A DNA stretch of 64,000 nucleotides, taken from Mytilus galloprovincialis. Taxonomy: Eukaryota; Mollusca; Bivalvia; Mytilida; Mytilidae. Of the stretch, positions 45,282 through 57,300 are shown one piece after another; within the stretch, counting starts at the first letter, position 1, and each line of letters opens with the position of its first letter. The translations under genes and the position numbers were made by a program. Where the stretch lies: NCBI RefSeq assembly GCF_965363235.1, contig NC_134848.1, positions 61,900,181 through 61,964,180 on the forward strand. The letters run 5' to 3'. The notes under the pieces are model-generated. The model was not told where the DNA came from. It ran no database searches and was given only the letters and a program-made list of their open reading frames with translations.

Positions 45282-47414
45282 CTGAAATGGAATGAACACA
45301 ATTAATATGCTCGACATATTTAATTTCTCACATGTCTATGGTTAAATATAAAAGAGAAGATGTGGTATGCTTGCCAATGATACAACTCTCCACAAGAGAC
45401 CAAAATGACACAGAAATTAACAACTATATGTCATCGTACGACCTTTAACAATGAAAAAATCCCATACCGCATAGTTAGCTATAAAAGGCCCCGAAATGAC
45501 AATGTAAAACAATTCAAACGAGAAAACTAACGGACTCCCTTTTTTGGTTCTTTGATTGTTTGCATAGACGTATGTATATACCTTACTTCATTTGTATGCC
45601 CCACCTACGATAGTAGAGGGGCATTATGTTTTCTGGTCTGTGCCTCCGTTCGTCCGTCCGTCCGTCTGTGCCTCCGTTCGTCCGTCCGCTTCAGGTTAAA
45701 GTTTTTGGTCAAGGTAGTTTTTGAAGAAGTTGAAGTCCAATCAACTTGAAACTTATTACACTTGTTCCCCATGATATGATCTTTCTAATTTTAATGCCAA
45801 ATTATAGTTTTGACCCCCAATTTCATGGTCCACTGAACATAGAAAATGATAGTGCGAAGTTCAGGTTAAAGTTTTTGGTCAAGGTAGGTTTTGATGAAGT
45901 TAAAGTTACATCAACTTGAAACTTAGTACACATGTTTCCTATGTTATGATCTTTTTAAATTAGATGCCAAATTAAAATTTTGACCACAATTTCACGGTCC
46001 ACTGAACATAGAAAATGATAGTGCGAGTGGGGCATTTGTGTACTATGGACACTTTCTTGTTATTCATAGTTTATGGTTTGTTTACAGCATGTTCACATGT
46101 TTGTGCTGGTTCTGTTTCAGTGCAGTATACGTTTTCTGAGTCAACCTTGTTAATAGAGTAAACTAGATTAAGGACAGGGAATCAGTTTACAGGGAAAGCC
46201 AAAAAGACACAAATAAATTGTTGAAAAATTGAGTATCCCTTACATGTTTGTAATGCATCATTATATGGTCTACCGAGCAGGTTGGTTAATGGTTGGTTAG
46301 TCGGTTGATTGATTTATTGCTTGCCTTATGTCAGTCGCGAATAATTCATGCATGTTCAAGACGAACAATCGAAATTAAATACATTAAAAAAAGAATCAGT
46401 TTCTGAAACAATCAATCTAAAATATGAAAATACGAAAACGTGGTATGATTGCCTATGAGACAACTCTATGCAAGAGACAAAGTGACAGAAATTAATAAAC
46501 TGTTGTCACAGAGATATGTCTCACCTTTTTGCAATTTTGATAATGCAAACCATTTAAAGTCAATAGACCATGACTGAGGGGACAGAGCCAAATAATCTCC
46601 ATGGCAATGAGATGTGGAAATGCTTTTACATCTGTATACCAATTATCATTGACAAACCACAAATGGATCCCCATAAACTGACCTAATCACAAACTAATAC
46701 ATGTAAAGTAAGCAAACCATTTAAAGTCAATAGACCATAACTGACGGGGCGGAGTCAAAAAATCTCCTTGACAATGAGATGTGGCAATGCTAATACATCT
46801 GCATACTAATTATCATTTACCTACCACCAGTGGATCCCCATAAACTGACCTAATCACAAACTAATACATGTAAAGTAAGCAAACCATTTAAAGTCAATAG
46901 ACCATGACTGAGGGGGCGGAGCCAAATAATCTCCATGGCAATGCGGTCTGGCAATGGTAATACATCTGCATACTAATTATCATTGATCTACCACTAGTGA
47001 TTCCCCATAAAACTGACCTAATCACAAACTAATACATTGTTGGCGCCATGGCCGTCGTCGCCGCCGACGCCGGAAACAGCATGCCTATGTCTCGCTTTTT
47101 GACTCCATTAAGGCGAGAAAAAACTATATAGGTCACCGTACGGCCTTCAACAATGAATCGTTTTGATTCTCTATATTACTCTGCTTTATGTTTACCTCAC
47201 ACTGCATTTTCCCCATCTTTTGACTCAGTCTATTCAGCATCCCTGATACAGTATTTCGTTGCTTGCATATACTATCTAGACGTAAATCACACTGAACACC
47301 CTGAACCGGAAATGGATTGTCAACTTTTTTTGATGACGTCATATAATATAAACTGACTAGCGTGTAACCAGAAAACAATAATAACAACAAATCTTTTACA
47401 TTTAGGTCCGGCAT
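44694..47414 (-). CDS. Membrane-anchored SAM-methyltransferase-like protein B (2 exons)
   Basis: Paralogue of the gene at 34,064-36,040. Exon 1 47,414-47,196 (73 codons) and exon 2 45,281-44,694 (195 codons plus stop) join in phase 0 through GAG|GTAAAC and CATTTCAG|AGA, giving 268 residues. N-terminus MPDLNVKDLLLLLFSGYTLV is a short head plus hydrophobic anchor; QRNTVSGMLNRLSQKMGKMQ follows. The catalytic part repeats VASFGDGTGQY, YDSYDGGPFSEEESKG, YDWVMSIEVAEHIP and ILSWAVPGQGG; where A has PVWDWV, B has HVYDWV. The binding motifs are all kept, so both copies look functional. The 1.9-kb intron is packed with retroelement tails and two tandem-unit elements. An acceptor-like TTTTTTTTCCAG lies just upstream of the ATG, pointing to a 5' UTR exon. 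Substrate unknown. Confidence 0.8.
45351..45533 (-). repeat. Retroelement 3'-tail fragment
   Basis: GAAGATGTGGTATGCTTGCC … AACTCTCCACAAGAGACCAA … ATAAAAGGCCCCGAAATGAC. Same as 49,146-49,480 (minus) and 57,925-58,240 (plus). It sits in the intron of methyltransferase B. Confidence 0.75.
45592..46065 (-). mobile_element. Tandem-unit element with terminal hairpin, second type
   Basis: Left end is a hairpin ATGCCCC…GGGGCAT, followed by a (TCCG)n-rich microsatellite (CCTCCGTTCGTCCGTCCG), then two ~171-bp units (CAGGTTAAAGTTTTTGGTCA at 45,690 and 45,861), ending GTGGGGCATTTGTGTACTAT. Read on the minus strand, the order is tandem units, microsatellite, terminal hairpin, as in the 146-bp-unit family. 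Confidence 0.7.
46300..46375 (-). repeat. End fragment of the CAATC-tailed SINE-like repeat
   Basis: GATTGATTTATTGCTTGCC…GTCAGTCGCGAATAATTC…ATGCATGTTCAAGACGAAC is a diverged reverse complement of the element end at about 43,080-43,158. Confidence 0.55.
46432..47155 (-). repeat. Retroelement tail interrupted by a tandem-unit element
   Basis: 46,432-46,501 (ACGTGGTATGATTGCCTATG … GACAGAAATTAATAAACT) and 47,126-47,155 (ATAGGTCACCGTACGGCCTT) are adjoining parts of the tail family seen whole at 45,351 and 49,146. The 46,502-47,125 element lies between them. Confidence 0.7.
46502..47125 (+). mobile_element. Tandem-unit element with terminal hairpin, third type
   Basis: Leader CAGAGATATGTCTCACCTTT, three ~167-bp units (AAACCATTTAAAGTCAATAG at 46,547, 46,714, 46,881), a (GCCGTCGTC) microsatellite, CATGCCTATGTCTCGC and a hairpin CTCGCTTTTT / AAGGCGAG. 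The unit sequence is unrelated to the other two types, but the end layout (CCTATGTC + hairpin) is shared. The insertion into a known repeat fixes its limits. Confidence 0.75.
47196..47414 (-). CDS. Methyltransferase B, anchor exon
   Basis: 219 nt. A hydrophobic segment (LLLLLFSGYTLVSLYYM) about ten residues from the Met predicts a signal anchor with a lumenal catalytic domain. Two Cys (QCDLRLDSICKQ) precede the conserved heptad segment; paralogue A lacks these. Confidence 0.8.
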
Positions 47415-47571
47415 TTGGTTTCGGTTGATACTCTGGAAAAAAAATGAGAAAAATTCATTGCTAAGAAACTTAGACTCGGCAGTGACAAATTGAGAAACAG
47501 AATTGCTTTGAAATATACAATGATTATCGGTAGTAAAAAAAAGAGAGAACAGCTATGACCTATAGACCACA

Positions 47572-47758
47572 CCAGTGGCGGATCCAAAGGGGGGAGGTGG
47601 GTTCCGGGTTGGAATCCCCCCTTTTTTGGACGATCAATGTATTTGAATGGGGACATGTGGTTGGACCCCCCCCCCCCCCCCACACACACACACACACAGT
47701 CACACACTATTTGTCCTGTGTTACGATCCCCCTTTTAAAATGGCTGGATCCGCCCCTG
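47572..47758. mobile_element. MITE, ends CAGTGGCGGATCCA / TGGATCCGCCCCTG
   Basis: About 187 bp with inverted ends; contains a C-run, a (CA)n run and CGATCAATGTATTTGAATGG. CAC stands on both sides (3-bp duplication possible). A second start CAGTGGCGTATCC follows at 47,766. Confidence 0.75.
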
Positions 47759-48014
47759 CACAATGCAGTGGCGTATCCCAAAAAGAGAAGAAGAGAGGGT
47801 CTGGGGTTTTTGACCTTTTGTTTTACAATGCGTTTCAAGGGAAACATACAATGTTAGTTCGTTCTTCTACAATAATAATACATTATGAAACACTTGGATA
47901 GTCATTATTTTTTATATACTCATAATCTGAAGACGAACGAATTGATGGGTCAAACAGTTTCATTATAATACGTTTCGCAGAAGAACAATGGATTGATAAT
48001 GGGCGTCAAGTTGG

Positions 48015-48268
48015 TTACCTATTCCCTATTCCCTATTCGTTACCTATTCCCTATTCCCTATTCGTTGCCTATTCGTTACCTATTCCCTATTCCCTATTCG
48101 TTACCTATTCGTTACCTATTCCCTATTCCCTATTCGTTGCCTATTCGTTACCTATTCCCTATTCCCTATTCGTTGCCTATTCGTTACCTATTCCCTATTC
48201 CCTATTCGTTGCCTATTCGTTACCTATTCCCTATTCCCTATTCGTTACCTATTCGTTACTTATTTGAT
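48015..48268 (+). repeat. 36-bp minisatellite, left arm
   Basis: About six units of CGTTGCCTATTCGTTACC plus TATTCCCTATTCCCTATT. 36 is a multiple of 3 and the unit has no stop, which yields a false repetitive ORF. Mirror copy at 59,113-59,370. Confidence 0.95.
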
Positions 48269-48294
48269 TTTTAATATCCTTCCCCCTTTTTAAT

Positions 48295-48900
48295 TATGGC
48301 ATGGAATAGTTTAATATGGTTGCCGTTACCATGGAAACGGCACAATTGTGAAAAAAATCAGTTTTTGGTTTTTGGTAAACTGTTTGGATATGCTTCAACT
48401 CAGAATCATCATATTTTAAAACAATGTAGGTGCCCACTATATACAGGTGTTGGATGATTTTGGCGATCATTGGAACTACTATGTTGCCATGGAAACTACA
48501 CCAAAATTTTCAAAATTCTAAAAATGCTCAAAACTTCATGAAACTTCACAGTAATGATGAGCAACATTGGAGTTGGAATTTCCAAAATAGGTCTTGTTAC
48601 CATGGAAACAATGCAAAAAGGTCAAAAATTTCAAAAATAAGAATTTTCAGCAAACTGGATGAAACTTTACAGGAATGGTAACTGGCATAGGCAGAGTTGG
48701 ATTTTGAAGTTAGAATTTCAAAATGGCTGCCGTAACCATGGAAACAGCAAAAATATCAAAAATTCAAAATGTTCAAACTTAATGAAACTTTGCAAAAATG
48801 TTACTAGACATCTGTAGATTCTCTCTTTGACTTTGGAATTGTCAAAATGGCTGCCGCTCACCTGGTAATAGGGGGAAGGGGTGCCTTCCGTTATTGCTAG
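48295..48900. repeat. Diverged ~120-bp repeats with CCATGGAAAC (left arm)
   Basis: Four to five units like GGTTGCCGTTACCATGGAAA … TCAAAAATTTCAAAA … CTTCATGAAACTTTACAG. The mirror set is at 58,490-59,075. The two 83-residue ORFs here and at 58,702 are the same sequence on the two arms, not genes. Confidence 0.8.
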
Positions 48901-49145
48901 CAATTACAAATCTAGTTGTTAATAGTCTTACATATGGTAATAGTTCTGAATTGGTTGAGGTAAAATGATCTTTTTATGACCTATTTATATGTGTTTGTGC
49001 TCAACCGATCCTTTTACTTCATGTTCGATACGCATTTGTTCCTTACTTGTTTTTTATACGTTCTACCTTTTAACTGCTTTATGTCCGTATGTTTGAAGAT
49101 GGATCTTGGTTCGACGGGATGAAATCACCGTGTTAGCGCTTGCGT

Positions 49146-49480
49146 AAAAACGAAGATGTGGTATGATTGCCAATGAGACAACACTCCACAATAGACCAAA
49201 ATGACACAGAAATTATCAACTATAGTTCACTGTACGGCCTTCAACAATGAGCATAGCCCAAACCGTGTAGTCACCTATAAAAGGCCCAGACATGACAACC
49301 TCATACAATTCAAACAACAAAACTGACGGCCGTATTTCATATACAAAAAAATAATTGGAAATATGTAACACAAAAACAAACGATAACTACTTAATTTCAG
49401 GCTCTTGTCTAGGGACAGGCACATACTTACATAATGTGGTAGAGTTAAACATGTAAGCAGGGTGTACATCGTTTCGGAGC
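49146..49480 (-). repeat. Retroelement 3' tail captured in left arm
   Basis: GAAGATGTGGTATGATTGCC … GTAGTCACCTATAAAAGGCC … CTTGTCTAGGGACAGGCACA … GTTAAACATGTAAGCAGGG. The inverted copy in the right arm (57,925-58,240) shows it was part of the element when the arms were last made alike. Confidence 0.8.
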
Positions 49481-49499
49481 ATGCTATTACCTTGTTTAA

Positions 49500-51357
49500 T
49501 TCGTTCCATCACTCGCTTATAATTCGCTTATAATACGTGTATCTTACGTTGCACCTTTTAAAACATGATTTTCAATTGTTTTGTTGTCTCTGGTGGAAGA
49601 TTTGGGCACTTGGAGGTGATATAACTCTATAAGTGCATTTGTATCCGTTCCAGCGGTCGGATAATACCCTGTTAAATATTCGTTACTAGTTCGCTTTTAA
49701 AAAGTTTGTTGTACGTTGCACCTTTTAGAAAAGGATTTCCAATTGTGTTCATATCTCTGGTGGTAATAATGTGTTCTTATAGATGAAATACCCCTATAAG
49801 CGCATATGTACTCGTTCCAGCGCTCGATAAATACCCTGTTACCTATGCGTTACCTATTCACTTATAATACGTTTGTTGTACGTTGCACCTTTTAGAAAAG
49901 GATTTCCAATTGTGTTCATATCTCTGGTGGTAACAATGTGTTCTTAGAGATGAAATGACCCCATTAGAGCGCATGTACCCGTTCCAGCGCTCGGTAAATA
50001 ACCTGTTACCTATTCGTTACTTATTCGCTTTTAATGTGCGGGGTGTACGGTGCACCTTGAAATAAATCGTTTTTTAATTGTGTTCAGGTCTCTGGTGGTA
50101 AGAATGTGTTCTTAGAGATGAAATTACCCTATTAGCGCGCATGTACCCGTTCCAGCGCTCGGTTAATACCCTGTTACCTATTCGTTACCTATTCGTTACC
50201 TATTCGCTTATAATACATTTTTTTATACGTTGCACCTGTTAGAAAAGGATTTTCAATTATGTCCAGGTCTCAGGTGGTAACAATGTGTTCTTAGAGATGA
50301 AATGACCCTATAAGAGCGCATGTACCCGTTCCAGCGCTCGGTAAATAACCTGTTACCTATTCGTTACTTATTCGCTTTTAATGCGCGGGGTATACGGTGC
50401 ACCTTGAAATAAATCGTTTTTTAATTGTGTTCAGGTCTCTGGTGGTAAGAATGTGTTCTTAGAGATGAAATTACCCTATTAACGCGCATGTACCCGTTCC
50501 AGCGCTCGGTTAATACCCTGTTACCTATTCGTTACCTATTCGCTTATAATACATTTTTTTTTACGTTGCACCTGTTAGAAAAGGATTTTCAATTATGTCC
50601 AGGTCTCAGGTGGTAACAATGTGTTCTTAGAGATGAAATGACCCCATTAGAGTGCATGTACCCGTTCCAGCGCTCGGTAAATAACCTGTTACCTATTCGT
50701 TACCTATTCGCTTTTAATGCGCGGGGTATACGGTGCACCTTGAAATAAATCGTTTTTTAATTGTGTTCAGGTCTGTGGTGGTAAGAATGTGTTCTTAGAG
50801 ATGAAATGACCCTATTAGCGCGCATGAACCCGTTCCAGCGCTCGGTTAATACCCTGTTACCTATTCGTTACCTATTCGTTACCTATTCGCTTATAATACA
50901 TTTTTTTATACGTTGCACCTGTTAGAAAAGGATTTTCAATTATGTCCATGTCTCTGGTGGTAAGAATGTGTTCTTAGAGATGAAATGACCCTATTAGCGC
51001 GCATGTACCCGTTCCAGCGATCGGTTAATACCCTGTTACCTATTCGTTACCTATTCGTTACCTATTCACTTATAGTACGTTTGTTGTACGTTGCACCTTT
51101 TAGAAAAGGATTTTCAATTAAATTCATATCTCTGGTGGTAACAATGTGTTCTTAGAGATGAAATGACCCTATTAGAGCGCATGTACCCGTTCCAGCGCTC
51201 GGTAAATAACCTGTTACCTATTCGTTACTTATTCGCTTTTAATGCGCGGGGTATACGGTGCACCTTGAAATAAATCGTTTTTTAATTGTGTTCAGGTCTC
51301 TGGTGGTAAGAATGTGTTCTTAGAGATGAAATTACCCTATTAGAGCGCATGAACCCG
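49500..51357 (+). repeat. ~167-bp satellite, left block (about 10-11 units)
   Basis: The anchor CCAGCG recurs at 49,651, 49,818, 49,985, 50,153 and 50,332 (steps 167, 167, 168, 179). Each unit holds CGTTCCAGCGCTCGG, TACCCTGTTACCTATTCGTT, ACGTTGCACC and GTGTTCTTAGAGATGAAAT. Length steps of 11 bp come from one more or one fewer GTTACCTATTC. Confidence 0.95.
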
Positions 51358-54300
51358 TATACCCCGCACATTAAAAGCGAATAAGTAACGAATAGGTAAC
51401 CTCGTGCATTAAAAACAAATAAGGAACGAATAAGAAGCAGGGTATTAACTGAGCGCTGGAACGAGTACATACGCGTTAATAGGGGTATTTCATCTAAAAG
51501 AACACATTATTACCACCAGAGATATGAACTGAATTAAAAATCCTTTTCTAAAAGATGCAACGTACAACAAACGTAATACAAGTGAATAGGTAACGAATAG
51601 GTAACAGGGTATTTATCGAGCGCTGGAACGGGTACATGCACGCTAATAGGGTCATTTCATCTCTAAGAACACATTGTTACCACCAGAGACACGGACACAA
51701 TTGAAAATCCTTTTCTGAAAGGTGCAACGTACAACAAACGTATTATAAGTGAATAGGTAACGAATAGGTAACAGGGTATTTACCGAGCGCTGGAACGGGT
51801 ACATACGCGCTAATAGGGTAATTTCATCTTTAAGAACACATTGTTACCACAAGAGACATGGAGACAATTAAAAATCCTTTTCTAAAAGGTGCAACATACA
51901 ACAAACGTATTATAAGTGAATAGGTAACGAATAGGTAACGAATAGGTAACAGGGTATTAAACGAGCGCTGGAACGGGTTCATGCGCTCTAATAGGGTCAT
52001 TTCATCTCTAAGAACACATTGTTAACACCAGAGACATGAACACAATTAAAAAACGATTTATTTCAAGGTGCAACGTATACCTCGTGCATTAAAAGCAAAT
52101 AAGGAACGAATAAGAAGCAGGGTATTAACTGAGCGCTGGAACGAGTACATACGCGCTAATAGCGGTATTTCATCTAAAAGAACACATTATTATCACCAGA
52201 GATATGAACTGAATTAAAAATCCTTTTCTAAAAGATGCAACGTACAACAAACGTAATATAAGTGAATAGGTAACGAATAGGTAACAGGGTATTTATCGAG
52301 CGCTGGAACGGTAACATGCACGCTAATAGGGTCATTTCATCTCTAAGAACACATTGTTACCACCAGAGACACGGACACAATTGAAAATCCTTTTCTAAAA
52401 GGTGCAACGTACAACAAACGTATTATAAGTGAATAGGTAACGAATAGGTAACAGGGTATTTACCGAGCGCTGGAACGGGTACATGCGCGCTAATAGGGTA
52501 ATTTCATCTCTAAGAACACATTGTTACCACAAGGGACATGGAGACAATTAAAAATCCTTTTCTTAAAGGTGCAACATACAACAAACGTATTATAAGTGAA
52601 TAGGTAACGAATAGGTAACGAATAGGTAACAGGGTATTTACCGACCGCTGGAACGGGTACATGCGCGCTAATAGGGTAATTTCATCTCTAAGAACACATT
52701 GTTACCACAAGAGACACGGACACCATTGAAAATCCTTTTCTGAAAGGTGCAACGTTCAACAAACGTTATATGAGTGAATAGGTAACGAATAGGTAACAGG
52801 GTATTTATCGAGCGCTGGAACGGGTACATGCGCGCTTATAGGGTCATTTCATCTCTAAGAACACATTGTTACCACCAGAGACACGGACACCATTGAAAAT
52901 CCTTTTCTGCAAGGTGCAACGTACAACAAACGTATTATAAGTGAATAGGTAACGAATAGGTAACGAATAGGTAACAGGGTATTTACCGAGCGCTGGAACG
53001 GGTACATGCGCGCTAATAGGGTAATTTCATCTCTAAGAACACATTGTTACCACAAAAGACATGGAGACAATTAAAAATCCTTTTCTAAAAGGTGCAACAT
53101 ACAACAAACGTATTATAAGTGAATAGGTAACGAATAGGTAACAGGGTATTAAGCGAGCGCTGGAATGGGTTCATGCGCTCTAATAGGGTCATTTCATCTC
53201 TAAGAACACATTGTTACCACCAGAGACACGGACACAATTGAAAATCCTTTTCTGAAAGGTGCAACGTACAACAAACGTATTATAAGTGAATAGGTAACGA
53301 ATAGGTAACAGGGTATTTACCGAGTGCTGGAACGGGTACATGCGCGCTAATAGGGTAATTTCATCTCTAAGAACACATTGTTACCACAAGAGACATGGAG
53401 ACAATTGAAAATTCTTTTCTAAAAGGTGCAACGTACAACAAACGTATTATAAGTGAATAGGTAACGAAAAGGTAACAGGGTATTTACCGAGCGCTGGAAC
53501 GGGTACATGCGCGCTAATAGGGTAATTTCATCTCTAAGAACACATTGTTACCACAAGAGACATGGAGACAATTAAAAATCCTTTTCTAAAAGGTGCAACA
53601 TACAACAAACGTATTATAGCTGAATAGGTAACGAATAGGTAACGAATATGTAACAGGGTATTTACCGAGCGCTGGAACGGGTACATGCGCGCTAATAGGG
53701 TAATTTCATCTCTAAGAACACATTGTTACCACCAGAGACACGGACACCATTGAAAATCCTTTCTGAAAGGTGCAACGTACAACAAACGTATTATAAGTGA
53801 ATAGGTAACGAATAGGTAACAGGGTATTTACCGAGCGCTGGAACGGGTACATGCGCGCTAATAGGGTAATTTCATCTCTAAGAACACATTGTTACCACAA
53901 GAGACATGGAAACAATTAAAAATCCTTTTCTAAAAGGTGCAACATACAACAAACGTATTATAGCTGAATAGGTAACGAATAGGTAACAGGGTATTAAACT
54001 AGCGCTGGAACGGGTTCATGCGCTCTAATAGGGTCATTTCATCTCTAAGAACACATTGTTACCACCAGAGACATGAACACAATTAAAAAACGATTTATTT
54101 CAAGGTGCAACGTATACCTCGTGCATTAAAAGCAAATAAGGAACGAATAAGAAGCAGGGTATTAACTGAGCGCTGGAACGAGTACATACGCGCTAATAGC
54201 GGTATTTCATCTAAAAGAACTATTTATTATCACCAGAGATATGAACTGAATTAAAAATCCTTTTCTAAAAGATGCAACGTACAACAAACGTAATATAAGT

Positions 54301-57300
54301 GAATAGGTAACGAATAGGTAACAGGGTATTTATCGAGCGCTGGAACGGGTACATGCACGCTAATAGGGTCATTTCATCTCTAAGAACACATTGTTACCAC
54401 CAGAGACACGGACACAATTGAAAATCCTTTTCTAAAAGGTGCAACGTACAACAAACGTATTATAAGTGAATAGGTAACGAATAGGTAACAGGGTATTTAC
54501 CGAGCGCTGGAACGGGTACATGCGCGCTAATAGGGTAATTTCATCTCTAAGAACACATTGTTACCACAAGAGACATGGAGACAATTAAAAATCCTTTTCT
54601 AAAAGGTGCAACATACAACAAACGTATTATAAGTGAATAGGTAACGAATAGGTAACGAATAGGTAACAGGGTATTTACCGAGCGCTGGAACGGGTACATG
54701 CGCGCTAATAGGGTAATTTCATCTCTAAGAACACATTGTTACCACAAGAGACACGGACACCATTGAAAATCCTTTTCTGAAAGGTGCAACGTACAACAAG
54801 CGTTATATAAGTGAATAGGTAACGAATAGGTAACAGGGTATTTATCGTGCGCTGGAACGGGTACATGCGCGCTTATAGGGTCATTTCATCTCTAAGAACA
54901 CATTGTTACCACCAGAGACACGGACACCATTGAAAATCCTTTTCTGAAAGGTGCAACGTACAACAAACGTATTATAAGTGAATAGGTAACGAATAGGTAA
55001 CAGGGTATTTACCAAGCGCTGGAACGGGTACATGCGCGCTAATAGAGTAATTTCATCTCTAAGAACACATTGTTACCACAAAAGACATGGAGACAATTAA
55101 AAATCCTTTTCTAAAAGGTGCAACATACAACAAACGTATTATAAGTGAATAGGTAACGAATAGGTAACAGGGTATTAAGCGAGCGCTGGAACGGGTTCAT
55201 GCGCTCTAATAGGGTCATTTCATCTCTAAGAACACATTGTTACCACCAGAGACACGGACACAATTGAAAATCCTTTTCTGAAAGGTGCAACGTACAACAA
55301 ACGTATTATAAGTGAATAGGTAACGAATAGGTAACAGGGTATTTACCGAGTGCTGGAACGGGTACATGCGCGCTAATAGGGTAATTTCATCTCTAAGAAC
55401 ACATTGTTACCACAAGAGACATGGAGACAATTGAAAATCCTTTTCTAAAAGGTGCAACGTACAACAAACGTATTATAAGTGAATAGGTAACGAATAGGTA
55501 ACAGGGTATTTACCGAGCGCTGGAACGGGTACATGCGCGCTAATAGGGTAATTTCATCTCTAAGAACACATTGTTACCACAGGAGACATGGAGACAATTA
55601 AAAATCCTTTTCTAAAAGGTGCAACATACAACAAACGTATTATAAGTGAATAGGTAACGAATAGGTAACGAATATGTAACAGGGTATTTACCGAGCGCTG
55701 GAACGGGTACATGCGCGCTAATAGGGTAATTTCATCTCTAAGAACACATTGTTACCACCAGAGACACGGACACCATTGAAAATCCTTTTCTGAAAGGTGC
55801 AACGTACAACAAACGTTATATGAGTGAATAGGTAACGAATAGGTAACAGGGTATTTATCGAGCGCTGGAACGGGTACATGCGCGCTTATAGGGTCATTTC
55901 ATCTCTAAGAACACATTGTTACCACCAGAGACACGGACACCATTGAAAATCCTTTTCTGAAAGGTGCAACGTACAACAAACGTATAATAAGTGAATAGGT
56001 AACGAATAGGTAACGAATAGGTAACAGGGTATTTACCGAGCGCTGGAACGGGTACATGCGCGCTAATAGGGTAATTTCATCTCTAAGAACACATTGTTAC
56101 CACAAAAGACATGGAGACAATTAAAAATCCTTTTCTAAAAGGTGCAACATACAACAAACGTATTATAAGTGAATAGGTAACGAATAGGTAACAGGGTATT
56201 AAGCGAGCACTGGAACGGGTTCATGCGCTCTAATAGGGTCATTTCATCTCTAAGAACACATTGTTACCACCAGAGACATGAACACAATTAAAAAAACGAT
56301 TTATTTCAAGGTGCAACGTATACCTCGTGCATTAAAAGCAAATAAGGAACGAATAAGTAGCAGGGTATTAACTGAGCGCTGGAACGAGTACATACGCGCT
56401 AATAGGGGTATTTCATCTAAAAGAACACATTATTACCACCAGAGATATGAACTGAATTAAAAATCCTTTTCTAAAAGTTGCAACGTACAACAAACGTATT
56501 ATAAGTGAATAGGTAACGCATAGGTAACAGGGTATTTATCGAGCGCTGGAACGGGTACATACGCGCAAATAGGGTCATTTCATCTCTAAGAACACATTGT
56601 TACCACCAGAGACACGGACACAATTGAAAATCCTTTTCTAAAAGGTGCAACGTACAACAAACGTATTATAAGTGAATAGGTAACGAATAGGTAACAGGGT
56701 ATTAAGCGAGCGCTGGAACGGGTACATGCGTGCTAATAGAGTCATTTCATCTCTAAGAACACATTGTTACCACCAGAGACATGGGCACAATTGAAAAACG
56801 ATTTATTTCAAGGTGCAGCGTATAACCCGCGCATTAAAAGCGAATAGGGAACGAATAAGTAACAGGGTATTATCCGAGCGCTGGAACGAGTACATACGCG
56901 CTAATAGGGGTATTTCATCTAAAAGAACACATTATTACCACCAGAGATATGAACTGAATTAAAAATCCTTTTCTAAAAGTTGCAACGTACAACAAACGTA
57001 TTATAAGTGAATAGGTAACGCATAGGTAACAGGGTATTTATCGAGCGCTGGAACGGGTACATACGCGCAAATAGGGTCATTTCATCTCTAAGAACACATT
57101 GTTACCACCAGAGACACGGACACAATTGAAAATCCTTTTCTAAAAGGTGCAACGTACAACAAACGTATTATAAGTGAATAGGTAACGAATAGGTAACAGG
57201 GTATTAAGCGAGCGCTGGAACGGGTACATGCGTGCTAATAGAGTCATTTCATCTCTAAGAACACATTGTTACCACCAGAGACATGGGCACAATTGAAAAA

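Noticed and set aside
47993-48274. 93-residue ORF of repeated YLFPIPYSLPIR (and its mirror at 59,109-59,508)
   Set aside because: It is the in-phase translation of a 36-bp minisatellite without stops; both arms of the foldback show it because they are inverted copies.
48430-48681. 83-residue ORF almost identical to one at 58,702-58,953
   Set aside because: The identity comes from the inverted arms; the sequence consists of CCATGGAAAC repeats and has no domain or splice context.
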